A DNA stretch of 64,000 bases from Dromiciops gliroides (lineage: Eukaryota > Chordata > Mammalia > Microbiotheria > Microbiotheriidae), in the NCBI RefSeq assembly GCF_019393635.1, contig NC_057864.1:447596822-447660821 (forward strand). The letters are read 5' to 3'. This document shows, piece by piece, positions 47,630-58,449 of the stretch; position 1 is the stretch's first letter; each line of letters starts with the position of its first letter. A program made the position numbers and the translations under genes. The notes beneath the pieces are model-generated. The model ran no database searches, was not told the origin of the DNA, and saw only the letters and a program-made list of their open reading frames with translations.

Positions 47630-47880
47630 CTTTCTTCATTAGCAAACCCCTGCACTTTTCCAGAGTTCCTTATTATATTGAAATCCAATTACCCCTTTCC
47701 TCTCAGACTATTTTCTTTCCTGAGGAAAGTAATAGTGCAGGTTTCTCAGTATTTGTTTACTTTTCAGATTTATTTTTTTAAAATGTTCCCAATGCATTTT
47801 ATGAGTTACAGCTATTAATGAGAGAAAAATCAACAGAAACCTGGAATCGTAAATCCCCCCCGACTCCCAAAACCTTCCCC
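47630..47880. promoter_or_regulatory. Third candidate conserved non-coding block
   Basis: Repeat-free AT-rich text with homeodomain-like and forkhead-like words (gtatttgtttacttttcaga, gctattaatgag, ccaattaccc). Inference from composition only. Confidence 0.22.
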
Positions 47881-48464
47881 TTAAGAAGGGGAGGTGAAAG
47901 GACAGGAGTTTGACTTATCCCATGCTCTGGGAGCCAGGAAACTAGAGCTTTGTTGGCCTAGGAAGGGAAGGGAAGTCGAGGGCCACAAGTTCCCTAAGGA
48001 AAACCTGTTGTTGCCTCCTAGGGACCGAAATAGCAGAGCACCCAGATGTTAACACAAGTTCTCCAGGTCCACACAGGACTCAAGGTGAGAAAATGATCCT
48101 TTTTTTTCACTAAACCAGGAATGATTGAACTGGAGTGGCCACAATCTGTCAGGCTTGGGCTCTAAGTGTTAATGAAATTAAGTTCTCACTCCGAGCATGT
48201 GTACATCTCACCACGCCTGGTGTCTTCACATTCACTGTCTTCATGAAAAAGGAACTATTGGTAATGGAGAAGGAGCTATAAACACCTAATGGTCCAACTG
48301 ACCTGGAGTTGGGAAGCTTCTCTGCATACCCAACAGGAGAAATTGAGTGCTCTAAGAGTGACTTGTCAAGAATGAAAGAAGTTGGTTCCTAAGGATTAAA
48401 AGTCAAGAAAGATGAACTGGACAGATTGCTACCCAGGCATTTTAACATGAGCTGGGAAGTCTAC
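47881..48464. other. No gene recognised
   Basis: Unique sequence, no repeats seen, no exon-like frame. Confidence 0.4.
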
Positions 48465-48640
48465 ACTATGAAGGGTGCTGGCTTTGGAATCAGAAAAGGT
48501 TAAAACCCTGCTTCTGACATTGCCTGTGTGACCTCAGGCAAGACATCAAATCTCCCCTGCTTCAGTTTCTTCATCAGTATAATGAAAGGCTAATGCTGAT
48601 GGCCCTGAAGTTCCTTCCAACTCTACACCTATAAGCCTAT
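48465..48640 (+). repeat. MIR-type SINE
   Basis: aagggtgctggctttggaat, ctgtgtgacctcaggcaaga, ttccttccaactctacacct. Confidence 0.7.
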
Positions 48641-49029
48641 GATCCTATTTAGAAAGGAAACAAAATCAATACTTATAACTCCCATCCTTTCCCAGAAGTT
48701 AGACTGGAACACAGGGCTTTTCTTGTGATGTATCTCAAAAAACAAAGGTACAAAAGGAACTGAAAAGAATATGTTCCCCTGAGTGTGGCACAAAAGGGAC
48801 AGGATACTGAATTTTGCATTTCCTAAGTGACTGGGGCAGACCAAAGTAACCCCAACTGATGGCATTCTGGATGGCGGGAAGAAAGATAAGGGCAGAGAAG
48901 TGCTTACTGTCCATTGTCCTTGCATAGACTGAAAACAGATAAAGACTGATGACTGACTCTTCTGGACCACCATTTCAGGGAAGCTCCCACCATGTTTCAT
49001 TTCACTTTCTACTTCCTGCTCATTTCTTC

Positions 49030-49350
49030 CACTGCTTCCTCCTCAACCATCATACCATCGCAAGCTTTCTTTCCTCCTCTCTGTTCATGGAACCATGAAT
49101 CGTGATCAAATTGGCTCTGCCCTTGTATCGAGATGGGGTTTGTTCATCTGCTTCCCTCTGACCTCAATCACTTAACTTTCTGACCAGTGTATCCCTTTCT
49201 GGATATCACCCATGTGTCCTGATGTGGATTGTCTTCCTTATTGGAATGCTTCTCTGGGACTATTTTTTAAATTTGCATTCCCCAGTTCTTAGTACATGCT
49301 CTGGTACTTAAAAAAATATTTAATAAATGCTCATTCATTCATTCACTTCA
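49030..49350 (+). repeat. L2 3' end fragment
   Basis: catttgcattccccagttct, agtacatgctctggtactta, ttaataaatgctcattcatt; the upstream part is diverged. Confidence 0.55.
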
Positions 49351-49674
49351 ATCATTGTCTGGGGAGCTTGATCTCACAATGGTAATGGAGGTATCTATAT
49401 ATAGGGATATATGGTTTTGTTTTTGGGGGGGGCAGGTAGATGGTTCAAATTTTATGTTGTGTGACATAAATGCCTTGCGCTATTCTAGGTGGCAAGATAC
49501 ATGATATATTTGAGTAGCTCTTGCCTTCCCTGCCATGCTTTGGAGAATTCTCCGCATACCTCTTATAACATACATATCCTATATCAGTCTATGAAGGTAC
49601 CAACATCAGTATATAACGACATGAAAACCAAAAGGTGACCCTACACTGCCCAGTGTGGCTTAGGAAGCCAGAGA

Positions 49675-49885
49675 AACTGATTAAGTGTTATTTCCTGATC
49701 TGTAAATCATCTGTTTCCAACTTCGTTGTGTGTTGTCCATAAAATATTGGCTGAAGGCCCTTGTTATAAAAAGGACTTGATTTTTACAGTGACCTTGTAA
49801 ATAATTACTATGATATAAAACATGCAGCATCCTGTCATAAAAATGCAAAAATTAAGTCACTTGCTTAATTGTTTGGTTGGCAGAG
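49675..49885. promoter_or_regulatory. Fourth candidate conserved non-coding block
   Basis: Repeat-free, with several homeobox-type TAAT words (taaataattactatgatata, cttaattgtttgg) and aaaatgcaaaaattaagtca. It ends just before a microsatellite. Inference. Confidence 0.25.
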
Positions 49886-49902
49886 GTATATGTAAGTACA
49901 TA

Positions 49903-49904
49903 TA

Positions 49905-49939
<35 letters not shown>

Positions 49940-49954
49940 ATGTATGTATATAAG
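49903..49954. repeat. (TG)n(TATG)n microsatellite
   Basis: TG run followed by seven TATG units. Confidence 0.95.
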
Positions 49955-50566
49955 AGCCCTTACTTTGTAAGGGCTCTGTGTCATGTCCCTCTGTGTTTGC
50001 ATCTACACTAATTTTGTGATGCAGGTATAACTTGTATAGGTAACTCTTGTTGTGAATACCATGTCCTCGTTATCTTTGGGGGTTCTGCCTTTTATCCCTA
50101 GAACCTAGAGCTTAATAAGTATTTGAATCTAACTAAATGGGTGACTTCATTGTCATTATGATTAAAACAACAAAGACAACAACAATATTTCATTGTGAAT
50201 CTTCTACACCCCACATCTCACCTGATAATAGTCACTCATGAGCATAGAGGGAATGAAGAAGAATTTCAGGCAAACCCCATGTTGACATGTAGCTATTTTG
50301 ATCAGACATTTTGACTGACCTGGTGTCATCAAATCAATCAAACAAGTTAAAATAAACAACTGGTTCACCTGATTTTTTTTAACTTCACCGACAGGGAAAG
50401 AACTGATGGAAAAGTGAAAATTTCAGTCAACAGCTTGTAACTATGGTGTTTTGGCTCACAAAACCCCAGTGGATCCATTTTGAGTGATTTTTCCCGTCTC
50501 CAAATTTGCTGAACTGATCTGTTGTTTTACCTTCTAGAAGACATGGCTTAAATCAACTGGTTTCTA
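49955..50566. other. No gene recognised
   Basis: Unique sequence. Confidence 0.4.
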
Positions 50567-50962
50567 ACCAGTGGGCTATTGACCCCCTGGGGGACTATGC
50601 AGCTATCACTAGGTGTTCAGAAATCCTAGAGGTACAAAAAAGGATCAGTTATGTCATTAAATGACTCAGTGTATGAAAAAAAGAAAACATACCTTTTGTA
50701 TGACTGAGTGAGGCTGAAATGACTGAATGACTCACATGTATGTACATTACTATTTGTCAAAAATGTAGTTGTGATTATGATGAACAAAATAAAAGTGAAT
50801 TTAAAGGATTCACTGACGTCACAGCAACTTTTTTGCTATTATGCATTTTCTTAAATGATGGAGAGTCCCACAATACCATGCCTGCTACCATCCTATTGGG
50901 ATCTGAAAAATCTTTTCCCTTTAGAAAGGAGCCCTTGTATTCAAAAAGGTTGGGGACCACTG
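50567..50962. mobile_element. Possible hAT-like DNA transposon remnant
   Basis: The right end caaaaaggttggggaccactg has the form of a hAT-Charlie terminal repeat (complement begins CAGTGGTCCCCAACC). The left end accagtgggctattgacccc is only partly similar, and no clear 8-bp target duplication was found. The 93-residue frame at 50740-51021 lies largely inside and shows no transposase motif. Confidence 0.4.
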
Positions 50963-51204
50963 GCCTAGGTAGTATAATACTTTTTCCTGGTTTCTATAAT
51001 TGGAAAACACCAAGAAAATAGGGACACAGTCAGTTCCCTCTAACTATGCTAGCACTGACTGATATTAATTATTACATGTAGCATATATGCACAGTTATAA
51101 GGACTAGCAACAAAAATGATTAAAATCAGTCACTATTATAAGGAATCTATAAAAGGGAGAGAAGTGGATGAGTGGAGGAGAGAGTAAATGATTTTCAGTT
51201 GGCT

Positions 51205-51400
51205 TAGAGCAACATGATACAATGGAAAAAGAACTGACTCTCTTGTCAAAAGACCTGGATTCAAATCCTGCCCATGATGCTTGCTATCTTGGGTAAATCA
51301 CTTAACCTCACTGTGCCTCTATTTCTTCGTCTGTGTAACATGGGACTTTGGACTAGGTGATCTCTAAGGTTCCTTCCAGCTTTATTTCTTTGATGAAAAT
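51205..51400 (+). repeat. MIR-type SINE
   Basis: agagcaacatgatacaatgg, cacttaacctcactgtgcct, gatctctaaggttccttcca. Confidence 0.75.
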
Positions 51401-51439
51401 ATTAAGCTAGAATAGGACTTTGGGATAATATGGGCTGAT

Positions 51440-51800
51440 TAAATACCACCATATTCAGGAGGCCTTTACTGGCCTCCCCTATAGCTAGTGTCTTCTGCCT
51501 GAGATTATCCTCTTTTTAACCTGTGTGTGTCTATATAGAAATAAGTATACATTTATACATACGAATATACACATTTAATAATATATTATCTGACTATTAT
51601 CTATCATATATCTATCTATATCTATCTATCTATCATCTACATATCTATCTATCTATCATCTACATATCTATCTTACTAAAATGTTTGCATGTTGCCTTTC
51701 TCCACTAGAATGTAAGCTCCTTTAGGGCAGGGACTATGTTTTTGCCTTTCTTTGTAACCTAAGCACAAAGCATAGTGTCTGGCATAGGACACATCCCTTT
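51440..51800 (+). repeat. L2 3' end interrupted by a (TATC)n microsatellite
   Basis: L2 parts: caggaggcctttactggcct, actagaatgtaagctccttt, acaaagcatagtgtctggca. A degenerate TCTA/CATA repeat fills about 51530-51672. Confidence 0.65.
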
Positions 51801-51911
51801 CTTTTTCTTCACTTCCAGTTCTATCATCAGTTATTTACCAACACTTGTAAAATATTTAAAGTAGAGGGGAAGGCTAATATTCAGTTAAGGCAGAATTAAT
51901 CATAGTTGAGT

Positions 51912-52057
51912 TTTTTTTTTAAGTGAGGCAATTGGGGTTAAGTGACTTGCCCAGGGTCACACAGCTAGTACGTGTCAAGGGTCTGAGGCTGGATTTGAAC
52001 TCAGGTCCTCCTGACTCCAGGGCCAGTGCGCTATCTACTGCACCACCTAGCTGCCCC
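51912..52057 (-). mobile_element. WSINE1-like SINE, antisense
   Basis: T-run, aagtgaggcaattggggtta, ending caccacctagctgcccc. Followed after 35 bp of TTG/TTTG simple sequence by another SINE. Confidence 0.92.
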
Positions 52058-52094
52058 AAGTTGTTGTTGTTGGTTTGTTTTTGTTTTGTTTTGT

Positions 52095-52243
52095 TTGTTT
52101 GTTTTGGGGGGACAATGAAGGTTAAGTGACTTGCCCAGGGTCACACAGATAGCAAGTGACAGGTGCCTGAAGCCAGATTTGAACTTAGGTCCACCTGAAT
52201 CCAGGGTTTGTGCTTTATCCTCTGAGCCACGTAGCTGCCCCTT
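52095..52243 (-). mobile_element. SINE of the older subfamily, antisense
   Basis: gacaatgaaggttaagtgac, cctgaatccagggtttgtgc, gccacgtagctgccc. Confidence 0.88.
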
Positions 52244-52379
52244 CTGCTTGGTTTCAACTCCTCAGGACAAGATGCTCCTTCTCAGGTTATCACCTTTAAT
52301 CTCATTACCATACTACTAACTCAAGTCTTGACTGACACCACTTCTTCCTGATTTCAAATTCATGAAACAAGATGTATCT

Positions 52380-52580
52380 GCACCAGGAACCTCCTGGTGT
52401 CCTGATTCAACCCATTCCCCAAATGGCTTTCCTGCTTCCCTTTGTGTGTTGTCTCTCACTTTAGACTGGAAGGTTCTTGAAGGCGGGGACTATTTTTCTT
52501 TTTATTAATTGTTCTCCCAGCACTAATCACAGTGCTTGGCACATAGTAGGCACTTAATAATTTTTTATTAAATCAGATCA
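52380..52580 (+). repeat. L2 3' end fragment
   Basis: agactggaaggttcttgaag, cagcactaatcacagtgctt, ggcacatagtaggcacttaa. Confidence 0.7.
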
Positions 52581-52719
52581 TATTAAATCAAAATCCCATC
52601 ATTCACTTAATAGCAGCTGCTCAAAAAGCATGTATATTTAGTTTGGAGAAGAAAAATATGATAGTTAGAATAGGGTACAATAATTACAACAGAAGAGGAA
52701 TTAGACTTGCCTTGCCTAA

Positions 52720-53135
52720 CCCCAGACAATAAAAATTATGTATACACATATGTATATGTATATGTGACTGCATGTATGTGTGGATGTATGTATATATGTA
52801 CAAGTACACAGCTATATACATATACCTGCATGTGGATGTATACATTAGAATCTATATTTCATAAAAACATATTCTATATTAAAATGCTCATAAGCAATTA
52901 TACATTATATGATATATTGTATGATATATAATGTACACAAAATATATTGTATAATATTGATGTATCATATTATATAGTTATATGTTGATATATGTTTTAT
53001 TAATATATATAATCAGAAGAGATCTCAGAAGGCATCCAATATAATCTAGATTCAAATGTTAATCTTCTTTTCAACTTATATGCGTATGTACATATGAATG
53101 CATGTATGTGTGTGTGTGTGTATGTGTGTAGGGGC
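52720..53135. repeat. AT-rich TATG/TATA simple sequence
   Basis: Alternating tatgta, tgtgtg and tatat words with little unique sequence between them. Confidence 0.8.
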
Positions 53136-53146
53136 CAAATTTAATA

Positions 53147-53859
53147 TGTGGAGAGTTAATTGGGTGGCTCACTGTAATATTGGGGTTCAGAAGATAATGA
53201 AGGACCTCTAGGTCTGAAACTTCCTCCCCTCTGAACTGCCTTTTTAGTTACTTCTCCTAGGCCAATAGGAAAGGAGTTTAACAGCTTCTTTTCCACAAAC
53301 AAATCAGGTTTTATTAATGGGAATAAAGTACAAAGCAAAGGTGAAATTAATAAAGTCAAGGACAGGATTCAGAAAAAGGAAAATGGATAATCTCCCTGGC
53401 TCTAACAAAAACCTATACAATCTCCAATCTTGCTTCCAGCTCAGCTAATTCAAAGGGCTGGATTTAACTCACCACCAGGGGTCCATAGTTTCTATGGGAG
53501 TCAGCAGCCAGTCTCTAGCCAGTTCCAAAGCCAGAGGGAGAGAAAGTGTGAGAATGTATCTTACTTCCTGTTGGGGTCCTCTTTTCTACCTTTTCCTCCC
53601 TTCCCCAAAGGGGAGGTCCTTCAAGTAGTGTGGCTGAGATTGGTTCTCTGTTGATGACACAGTCCACAGCCTCTGAGGACATTTCTTCTCAGGGTTGGCT
53701 AAATTTAGACTAAGGTCTAACTGGGCAGGCCAGGTGTGGCTCAAGATCTAATCACCTTAAGGGGTACTTAGTGGTTTCTCATTCACACCCAATTCAAATA
53801 CTACCAAGTCAATCAAGTCAGACCCCTGGGCATCTACCAAATTCCATTATTTTACCACA
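53147..53859 (-). mobile_element. Probable solo LTR, antisense
   Basis: On the minus strand it begins TGTGGTAAAATAATGG (ending on + at 53859) and has a CCAAT box (complement of 53639-53643) and an AATAAA signal (complement of 53310-53315). It may end at CCACA (+ strand TGTGG at 53147), giving TGTGG/CCACA termini over 713 bp. The flanks do not match, so the ends are provisional. No retroviral coding sequence adjoins it. Confidence 0.5.
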
Positions 53860-53886
53860 CATGTTTGTGTACATAGATAGATAAAT

Positions 53887-53910
53887 ACAGACAGACAGAC
53901 AGACAGACAA
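53887..53910. repeat. (ACAG)n microsatellite
   Basis: Five cagacaga-type tetranucleotide units preceding a SINE. Confidence 0.9.
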
Positions 53911-53911
53911 C

Positions 53912-54360
53912 AGATAGAGTAATGGATAGAGTACCAGACCTGGAATCAGGAAGACTCATCTTCCTGAGTTCAAATCAGGCCTCAGATAATTATTCGCTGT
54001 GGGAACTTGAGGTGAACATTGTTCACCTCAGTTTCTTCATTTGATATTTTTCACTTTCTTTCTTTCCTTTTTTTCCTTTTATTTGTTTTATTATATGAAA
54101 TTACTAACATGGTAATGTTCTACCTAATTGCACATGTATAACCTATATCTGATTGCTTACCACCTCAGGGATGGGATGGGATAGGGTTGGGGGGAAGGAG
54201 GGCTAGAATTTGGAACTCAAAACTTTAAATAAAAAAGTGTTTATTTAAAAAAATGAGTTGGGAAAAGGAAATGGCAAACCACTCCAATATCTTTGCCAAG
54301 AAAACCCCAAATGGATCATGAAAAGTCAGACACTATTGAAAAACAACTGAACAACAACAG
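53912..54360 (+). mobile_element. MAR1-type SINE split by an L1 insertion
   Basis: The head to core (gtaatggatagagtaccaga...cctcagtttcttcatttg) lies at 53912-54040. The tail (atgagttgggaaaaggaaat, tctttgccaagaaaacccca, ctgaacaacaac) resumes at about 54251. Confidence 0.8.
54041..54250 (+). mobile_element. Short L1 3' UTR inserted in the SINE
   Basis: tgcacatgtataacctatat, ctgattgcttaccacctcag and gaatttggaactcaaaactt, then an A-run, exactly filling the gap in the MAR1 SINE. Confidence 0.8.
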
Positions 54361-54589
54361 TATGTGTACAGATGTGCATATCTCTATATCCATCTCTATA
54401 TCCATATCCATGTCCATATATCCATAATATGTGAAATAAATAGATTTGACATGAACAAAGACTAAGTACTTCTTAGGGTCCGGTTGGACTTGACTCTCTG
54501 ATCCTGGGACATTTTCAAAGTCCCAATGAAAGCCTCTGGCAGAGCTAAGGCTCAAACTTAAGAAAGACCTCACATTGCCAATTTAGAGC

Positions 54590-54840
54590 TCTTTTTCTGA
54601 GGATGCCTGAGCTCTCTCTCTCTGAAATTTCAAGTCCCAGTTTCATTCTGCTCTCCCCAAAGGCTACAGTGGATTCTATTATTCCATCACTGGCAAGAAA
54701 TTTAGAAATCTATGGCATCTCTGTTAATGCAACATTTAGCTATTGCAAAGGAGCCTTATACATTGTTGGCCATAAATCATCCATGGCTTTGATTTCATAA
54801 TTTTGCAGGCATGAAGAAAAATGAGTTTGTACAAAGTTTT
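54590..54840. promoter_or_regulatory. Fifth candidate conserved non-coding block
   Basis: Repeat-free, with gctattgcaaaggagcc and a TCF/LEF-type CTTTGATTT (about 54787-54795). Inference only. Confidence 0.25.
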
Positions 54841-55354
54841 TAATGTGGAAACCACTTAAATGGCCCATTAAAGGTTGGGACTTTAAGCCTCCATAAGTCA
54901 GGATATTATGAAAGAAAAGTTCTCATAGTACCAATAAGGCTATGTCTGTACCTTGCCACCAAATCACCCATGGCATAGTTGATTCCATAACTTAGACTAT
55001 CTTAAGGGTAAGATAGATAATCTGACAATTTGGTTTAGCAGTAAGATAGATATTTGACAATTTGATTTAGCCTTTCAGACAGCCCAAAATGATGATGACT
55101 CTGGGAAAAATCCAGTCTGGAGTTAGTTATCTAGACAGAATCTATCCCACTCATGTCTGTCTTAACTGACCATTAACCTTCCTCTCAACTTTATGGGAAA
55201 TTTAAAACCTTCTTTTACCTTCAGGGCTCCTCAAGAGCTTATTAGCAATTCTTGGCTGCTTATCACCTATTCTGACCTACTCAAGACACAAACATGAGTT
55301 AAGACATGAACTGACCTATTAGCATTGCTGTTGCTAGAAGTCTATTTAGTCCAG
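54841..55354. other. No gene recognised
   Basis: Unique sequence. A short internal repetition (taagatagataatctgacaatttggtttagc / taagatagatatttgacaatttgatttagc) occurs at about 55010-55070. Confidence 0.45.
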
Positions 55355-56310
55355 GAGTTCTTTTTTCTGTCATGGACCCCTTTAGAAATCTGATGAAAGT
55401 CTATGGAACTTTTTTCAGGATAATGTTGTTGTTTTTTTACATTTATTTTTAATTTATGAATAAAACAGGCATTTCCTAACATAGTACAATAAAAAAAGGT
55501 GAGTGCACATGAAACTGCAAATCCACCATGCACAACTTGCTATTCATTTCAAATATACAACAAAATTATCATGTAAATGTCTTTTTTCCCCTTTTTATTC
55601 CTTCCCTCCCCACTCTGCAGTAGAGATGGCCACCATTAGATGCAAATATGTGTGTATATGCTTTAATATAGAAGAGAATAAATTTATGTACATATATATT
55701 TATATATATGCTTTAATATGGAATAGAATAACTTTACATACACATACACACATGTATGTATAAATATGTATGTATATATGTAAAGTTATACTATACATGT
55801 GGGCAGCTATGTGGCACAGTAGATAGAGCACTGGCCTTGAAGTTGGGAGGACCTGAGTTAAAATATTACCTCAGACACTTACTAACTGTATGACCCTGGG
55901 CAAGTCACTTAACCACAATTGCCTTAAACATCCAGGGGCTTCTCCACTCTTCCTGATCTATATCTTGCCACTGGACACAGATGGCTTTGGAGGAGAGGGT
56001 GAGGTTGGTGACCTTACACAGCTCTCCTTTACTTAAATCCAATTCAGTACAAGTCATAACATCACCCTGATGTCATGTTCCTCTTAGAGAATGAAGGACA
56101 AAGAACAAGAACAACAATTCTCTACAGACTTCTATTTGTCAATCTCTTTTCATATATGATTTATAGTTTTTTGGTATTTATAATAGTCACAATTTTTAAT
56201 TGAATAAAATAGAATACATAGAATTACCAAAAAACAATTATATCAAAGTATATTTGTAAAAACATTTTTTTAAAAAATTCATAACCTGCCCCCCCAAGTT
56301 AAGCTTGCCT
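55355..56310. mobile_element. hAT-like element split by a LINE fragment, itself split by a SINE
   Basis: Outer hAT-like parts: 55355-55440 (ggagttcttttttctgtcat...tcaggataatgtt) and about 56195-56310 (tgaataaaatagaatacata...caattatatcaaagtatatt). Between them is an antisense LINE 3' region (55440-55800: cactctgcagtagagatggc; and 56125-56195: ggtatttataatagtcacaa), which encloses the SINE at 55801-56122. Confidence 0.6.
55801..56122 (+). mobile_element. Composite marsupial SINE with RTE-like tail
   Basis: gggcagctatgtggcacagt, cttaaccacaattgccttaa, then the distinct 3' half cttgccactggacacagatg and tcaccctgatgtcatgttcc, ending agaatgaaggacaaagaaca plus CAA units. Same type as 22955-23268. Confidence 0.85.
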
Positions 56311-57039
56311 CAATCTAGTCCTTCTTGGGAGAACAAGACTTTATGCAAAAGCTTCACAATTCTAATTATCAGCTTTATGACTTTCTTGCTTGATTTTTAT
56401 TAAATGATCTAAGTAGAAAAGTAAGAAAAACAGAGGCTGTTGGGGTTTGCCCAGAGTGGGATAAGGTCTGGCAAGTTCTACCAGGCTGTAGAGACTTTAT
56501 GTATGGGCCCAGTGACAATTTATGTTTTTCAATGGAGCATCATTCAAGATTGGACACCAAGGAAGAAATTTGTTTTGTTGGAAGAACTGTGATGTACGTC
56601 AGGGGAAGGAGGGTCCACACTAATGAAAATGGATGGATTTTGGAGTGTTGAAGTGTCAGGACTATTTTCATCATTTTTTATTATTAAGCAAATGATTTTT
56701 GTTTCAGCTAAAGGGAAGAATATTTCTCATAGCATGTTGCCAGTAGAATGGCAGATTTAAGCTCCATATAAGAATGTTTGTTTGTTTTAAATAATTTAGA
56801 GCCATCCCTAACTGGAATGGACTGATTCAGATGGTGGTGGAATACTTCACACTTGAGGTCTTTAATCAAAGATTGGATGACTTCTCATTGGGAATATTGT
56901 AGATGATCATTGCTATTTATGCCATATCCAGCAAGTCATTTAACCTCACCATGACACTGCTCATCTCTAAAATGAAAGAGTTTTACTAGATGATTCCAAG
57001 ATCCATTGTTCTAGATCTATGTTCCTATAAGTCTATTCT
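56311..57039. other. Mostly unique, with a CR1/MIR-like patch
   Basis: 56835-57015 (tctttaatcaaagattggat, ttcatctctaaaatgaaag-like text) resembles an old CR1/MIR fragment. 56400-56830 is repeat-free without coding signal. Confidence 0.4.
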
Positions 57040-57044
57040 TTTTT

Positions 57045-57185
57045 TTTTAAACAGGGCAATGAGGGTTAAGTGACTTGCCCAGGGTCACACAGCTAGTAGC
57101 TGTCATGTGCCTGAGGCTGTATTTGAACTCAGGTCCTCCTGAATCCAGGGCTGGTGTTTTATCCACTGTGCCACCTAGCTGCCCT
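57045..57185 (-). mobile_element. SINE, antisense
   Basis: cagggcaatgagggttaagt, cctgaatccagggctggtgt, gccacctagctgccc. Confidence 0.9.
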
Positions 57186-57217
57186 GATCCTATTAACTCT
57201 TAGTTTTCTTTTGTTGT

Positions 57218-57475
57218 TGTTCAGTTGTTTTTCAGTCATGTCTGACTTTTTGTGATTCCACTTGGGGTTTTCTGGGTAAAGATATTAAAAAGGTTTGCCA
57301 TTTCCTTCTTGAGCTTATTTTACAGATGAGGAAACTGAGGCAAACAGGGTTTAAGTGTTTTACCTAGTCACACAGCTAATTAAGTGTCTGAGGCTGGATT
57401 TGAATTTAGGAAGATGAGTCTTCCTGACTCCAGGTACAGAACTCTATGACTTAGGATGCCACCTAGCTGCCTGCA
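57218..57475 (-). mobile_element. MAR1-type long SINE, antisense
   Basis: gttgttcagttgtttttcag, tttgccatttccttcttgag, gatgaggaaactgaggcaaa, ending gccacctagctgcc. Confidence 0.85.
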
Positions 57476-57498
57476 ATTCTTCCTTAAGTACAGGTTTT

Positions 57499-57573
57499 GA
57501 CTAGTTTGACTAGTTGACTAGTTTGACTAGTTGACTAGTCGACTAGTTGACTAGTTTGACTAGTTTGACTAGT
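57499..57573. repeat. Nine-copy GACTAGT array
   Basis: Nine GACTAGT heptamers separated by one or two bases (T, TT, or once C). Each contains the self-complementary hexamer ACTAGT, so the array can fold on itself. It sits between a SINE and an L2 fragment. Confidence 0.95.
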
Positions 57574-57574
57574 T

Positions 57575-57800
57575 GAACTCTGAGGTCCCTTCCGGTTCTG
57601 AAGGTCTATGATTTCAATTCTCTCCTTTCTATGCGTCTTCTTTGTCTTTGCATCATAGTTCTTTGCCTACGTGTCTTCCCCCTCATTAGATTATAATCTC
57701 CTCAGGAGTAGGATCTGTTTCTGTATCTTTGTGTTCATAGCACCCTACAAAGTGTTTGCACCTAATAAGCACTTAATAAACATATAGTGAAATGCAATAG
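57575..57800 (+). repeat. L2 3' end fragment
   Basis: tcattagattataatctcct, gtgttcatagcaccctacaa, cctaataagcacttaataaa. Confidence 0.7.
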
Positions 57801-57950
57801 GATACCTGGCTCTGGAGATAAAACATTGTGGCTGAGACATCTGGACGTCCCACTATGCTGGAGGAATGAGCTACCTATATGGATAGTCCAGGGAGTCCAG
57901 GAGCCACAAAGCTCTGGAAAGTAGAAACATACTTTGAAATACTATGACTT

Positions 57951-58113
57951 AAGGGCAGCTAGGTGGTGCAGTGGATAGAGCACTGGCCCTGGATTTAGGA
58001 GGACCTGAGTTCAAATCTGTCCTCAGACACTTAACACTTACTAGCTATGTGACCCTGGGCAAGTCACTTAACCCCAATTGCCTCACTAAAAAAAAAAAAA
58101 AGAAAAAAAAAAA
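57951..58113 (+). mobile_element. SINE with perfect 15-bp target duplication
   Basis: GAAATACTATGACTT at 57936-57950 and 58114-58128; long A-rich tail. Confidence 0.94.
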
Positions 58114-58128
58114 GAAATACTATGACTT

Positions 58129-58402
58129 GGGGAAGTCTGGGAGTTCTCATTGCCTCTTGTGACCAGTTTTCTCTTTAGGGACAACTTCTAACTTAGGTCC
58201 TTTGGACACAGATTCTAGGTTCTGAATATAAATTTGAGGCTCTTTTGCTGTTCTTATTGTCTCTAAGACCTCTTTTCCACCCATAGGATATTCTAAGATC
58301 CTGAGGGCTCAAAACACCCTCCTCAACTCAACATTGGCAAATTGGTGTGTATAACCATGTATAACTGTGATGTTTAAAATCTAATGCCTTATCTGCTCCC
58401 CT

Positions 58403-58449
<47 letters not shown>

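Noticed and set aside
50740..51021. 93-residue frame as a small gene
   Set aside because: It lies mostly within a hAT-like remnant, with no conserved domain, signal peptide or codon bias visible.
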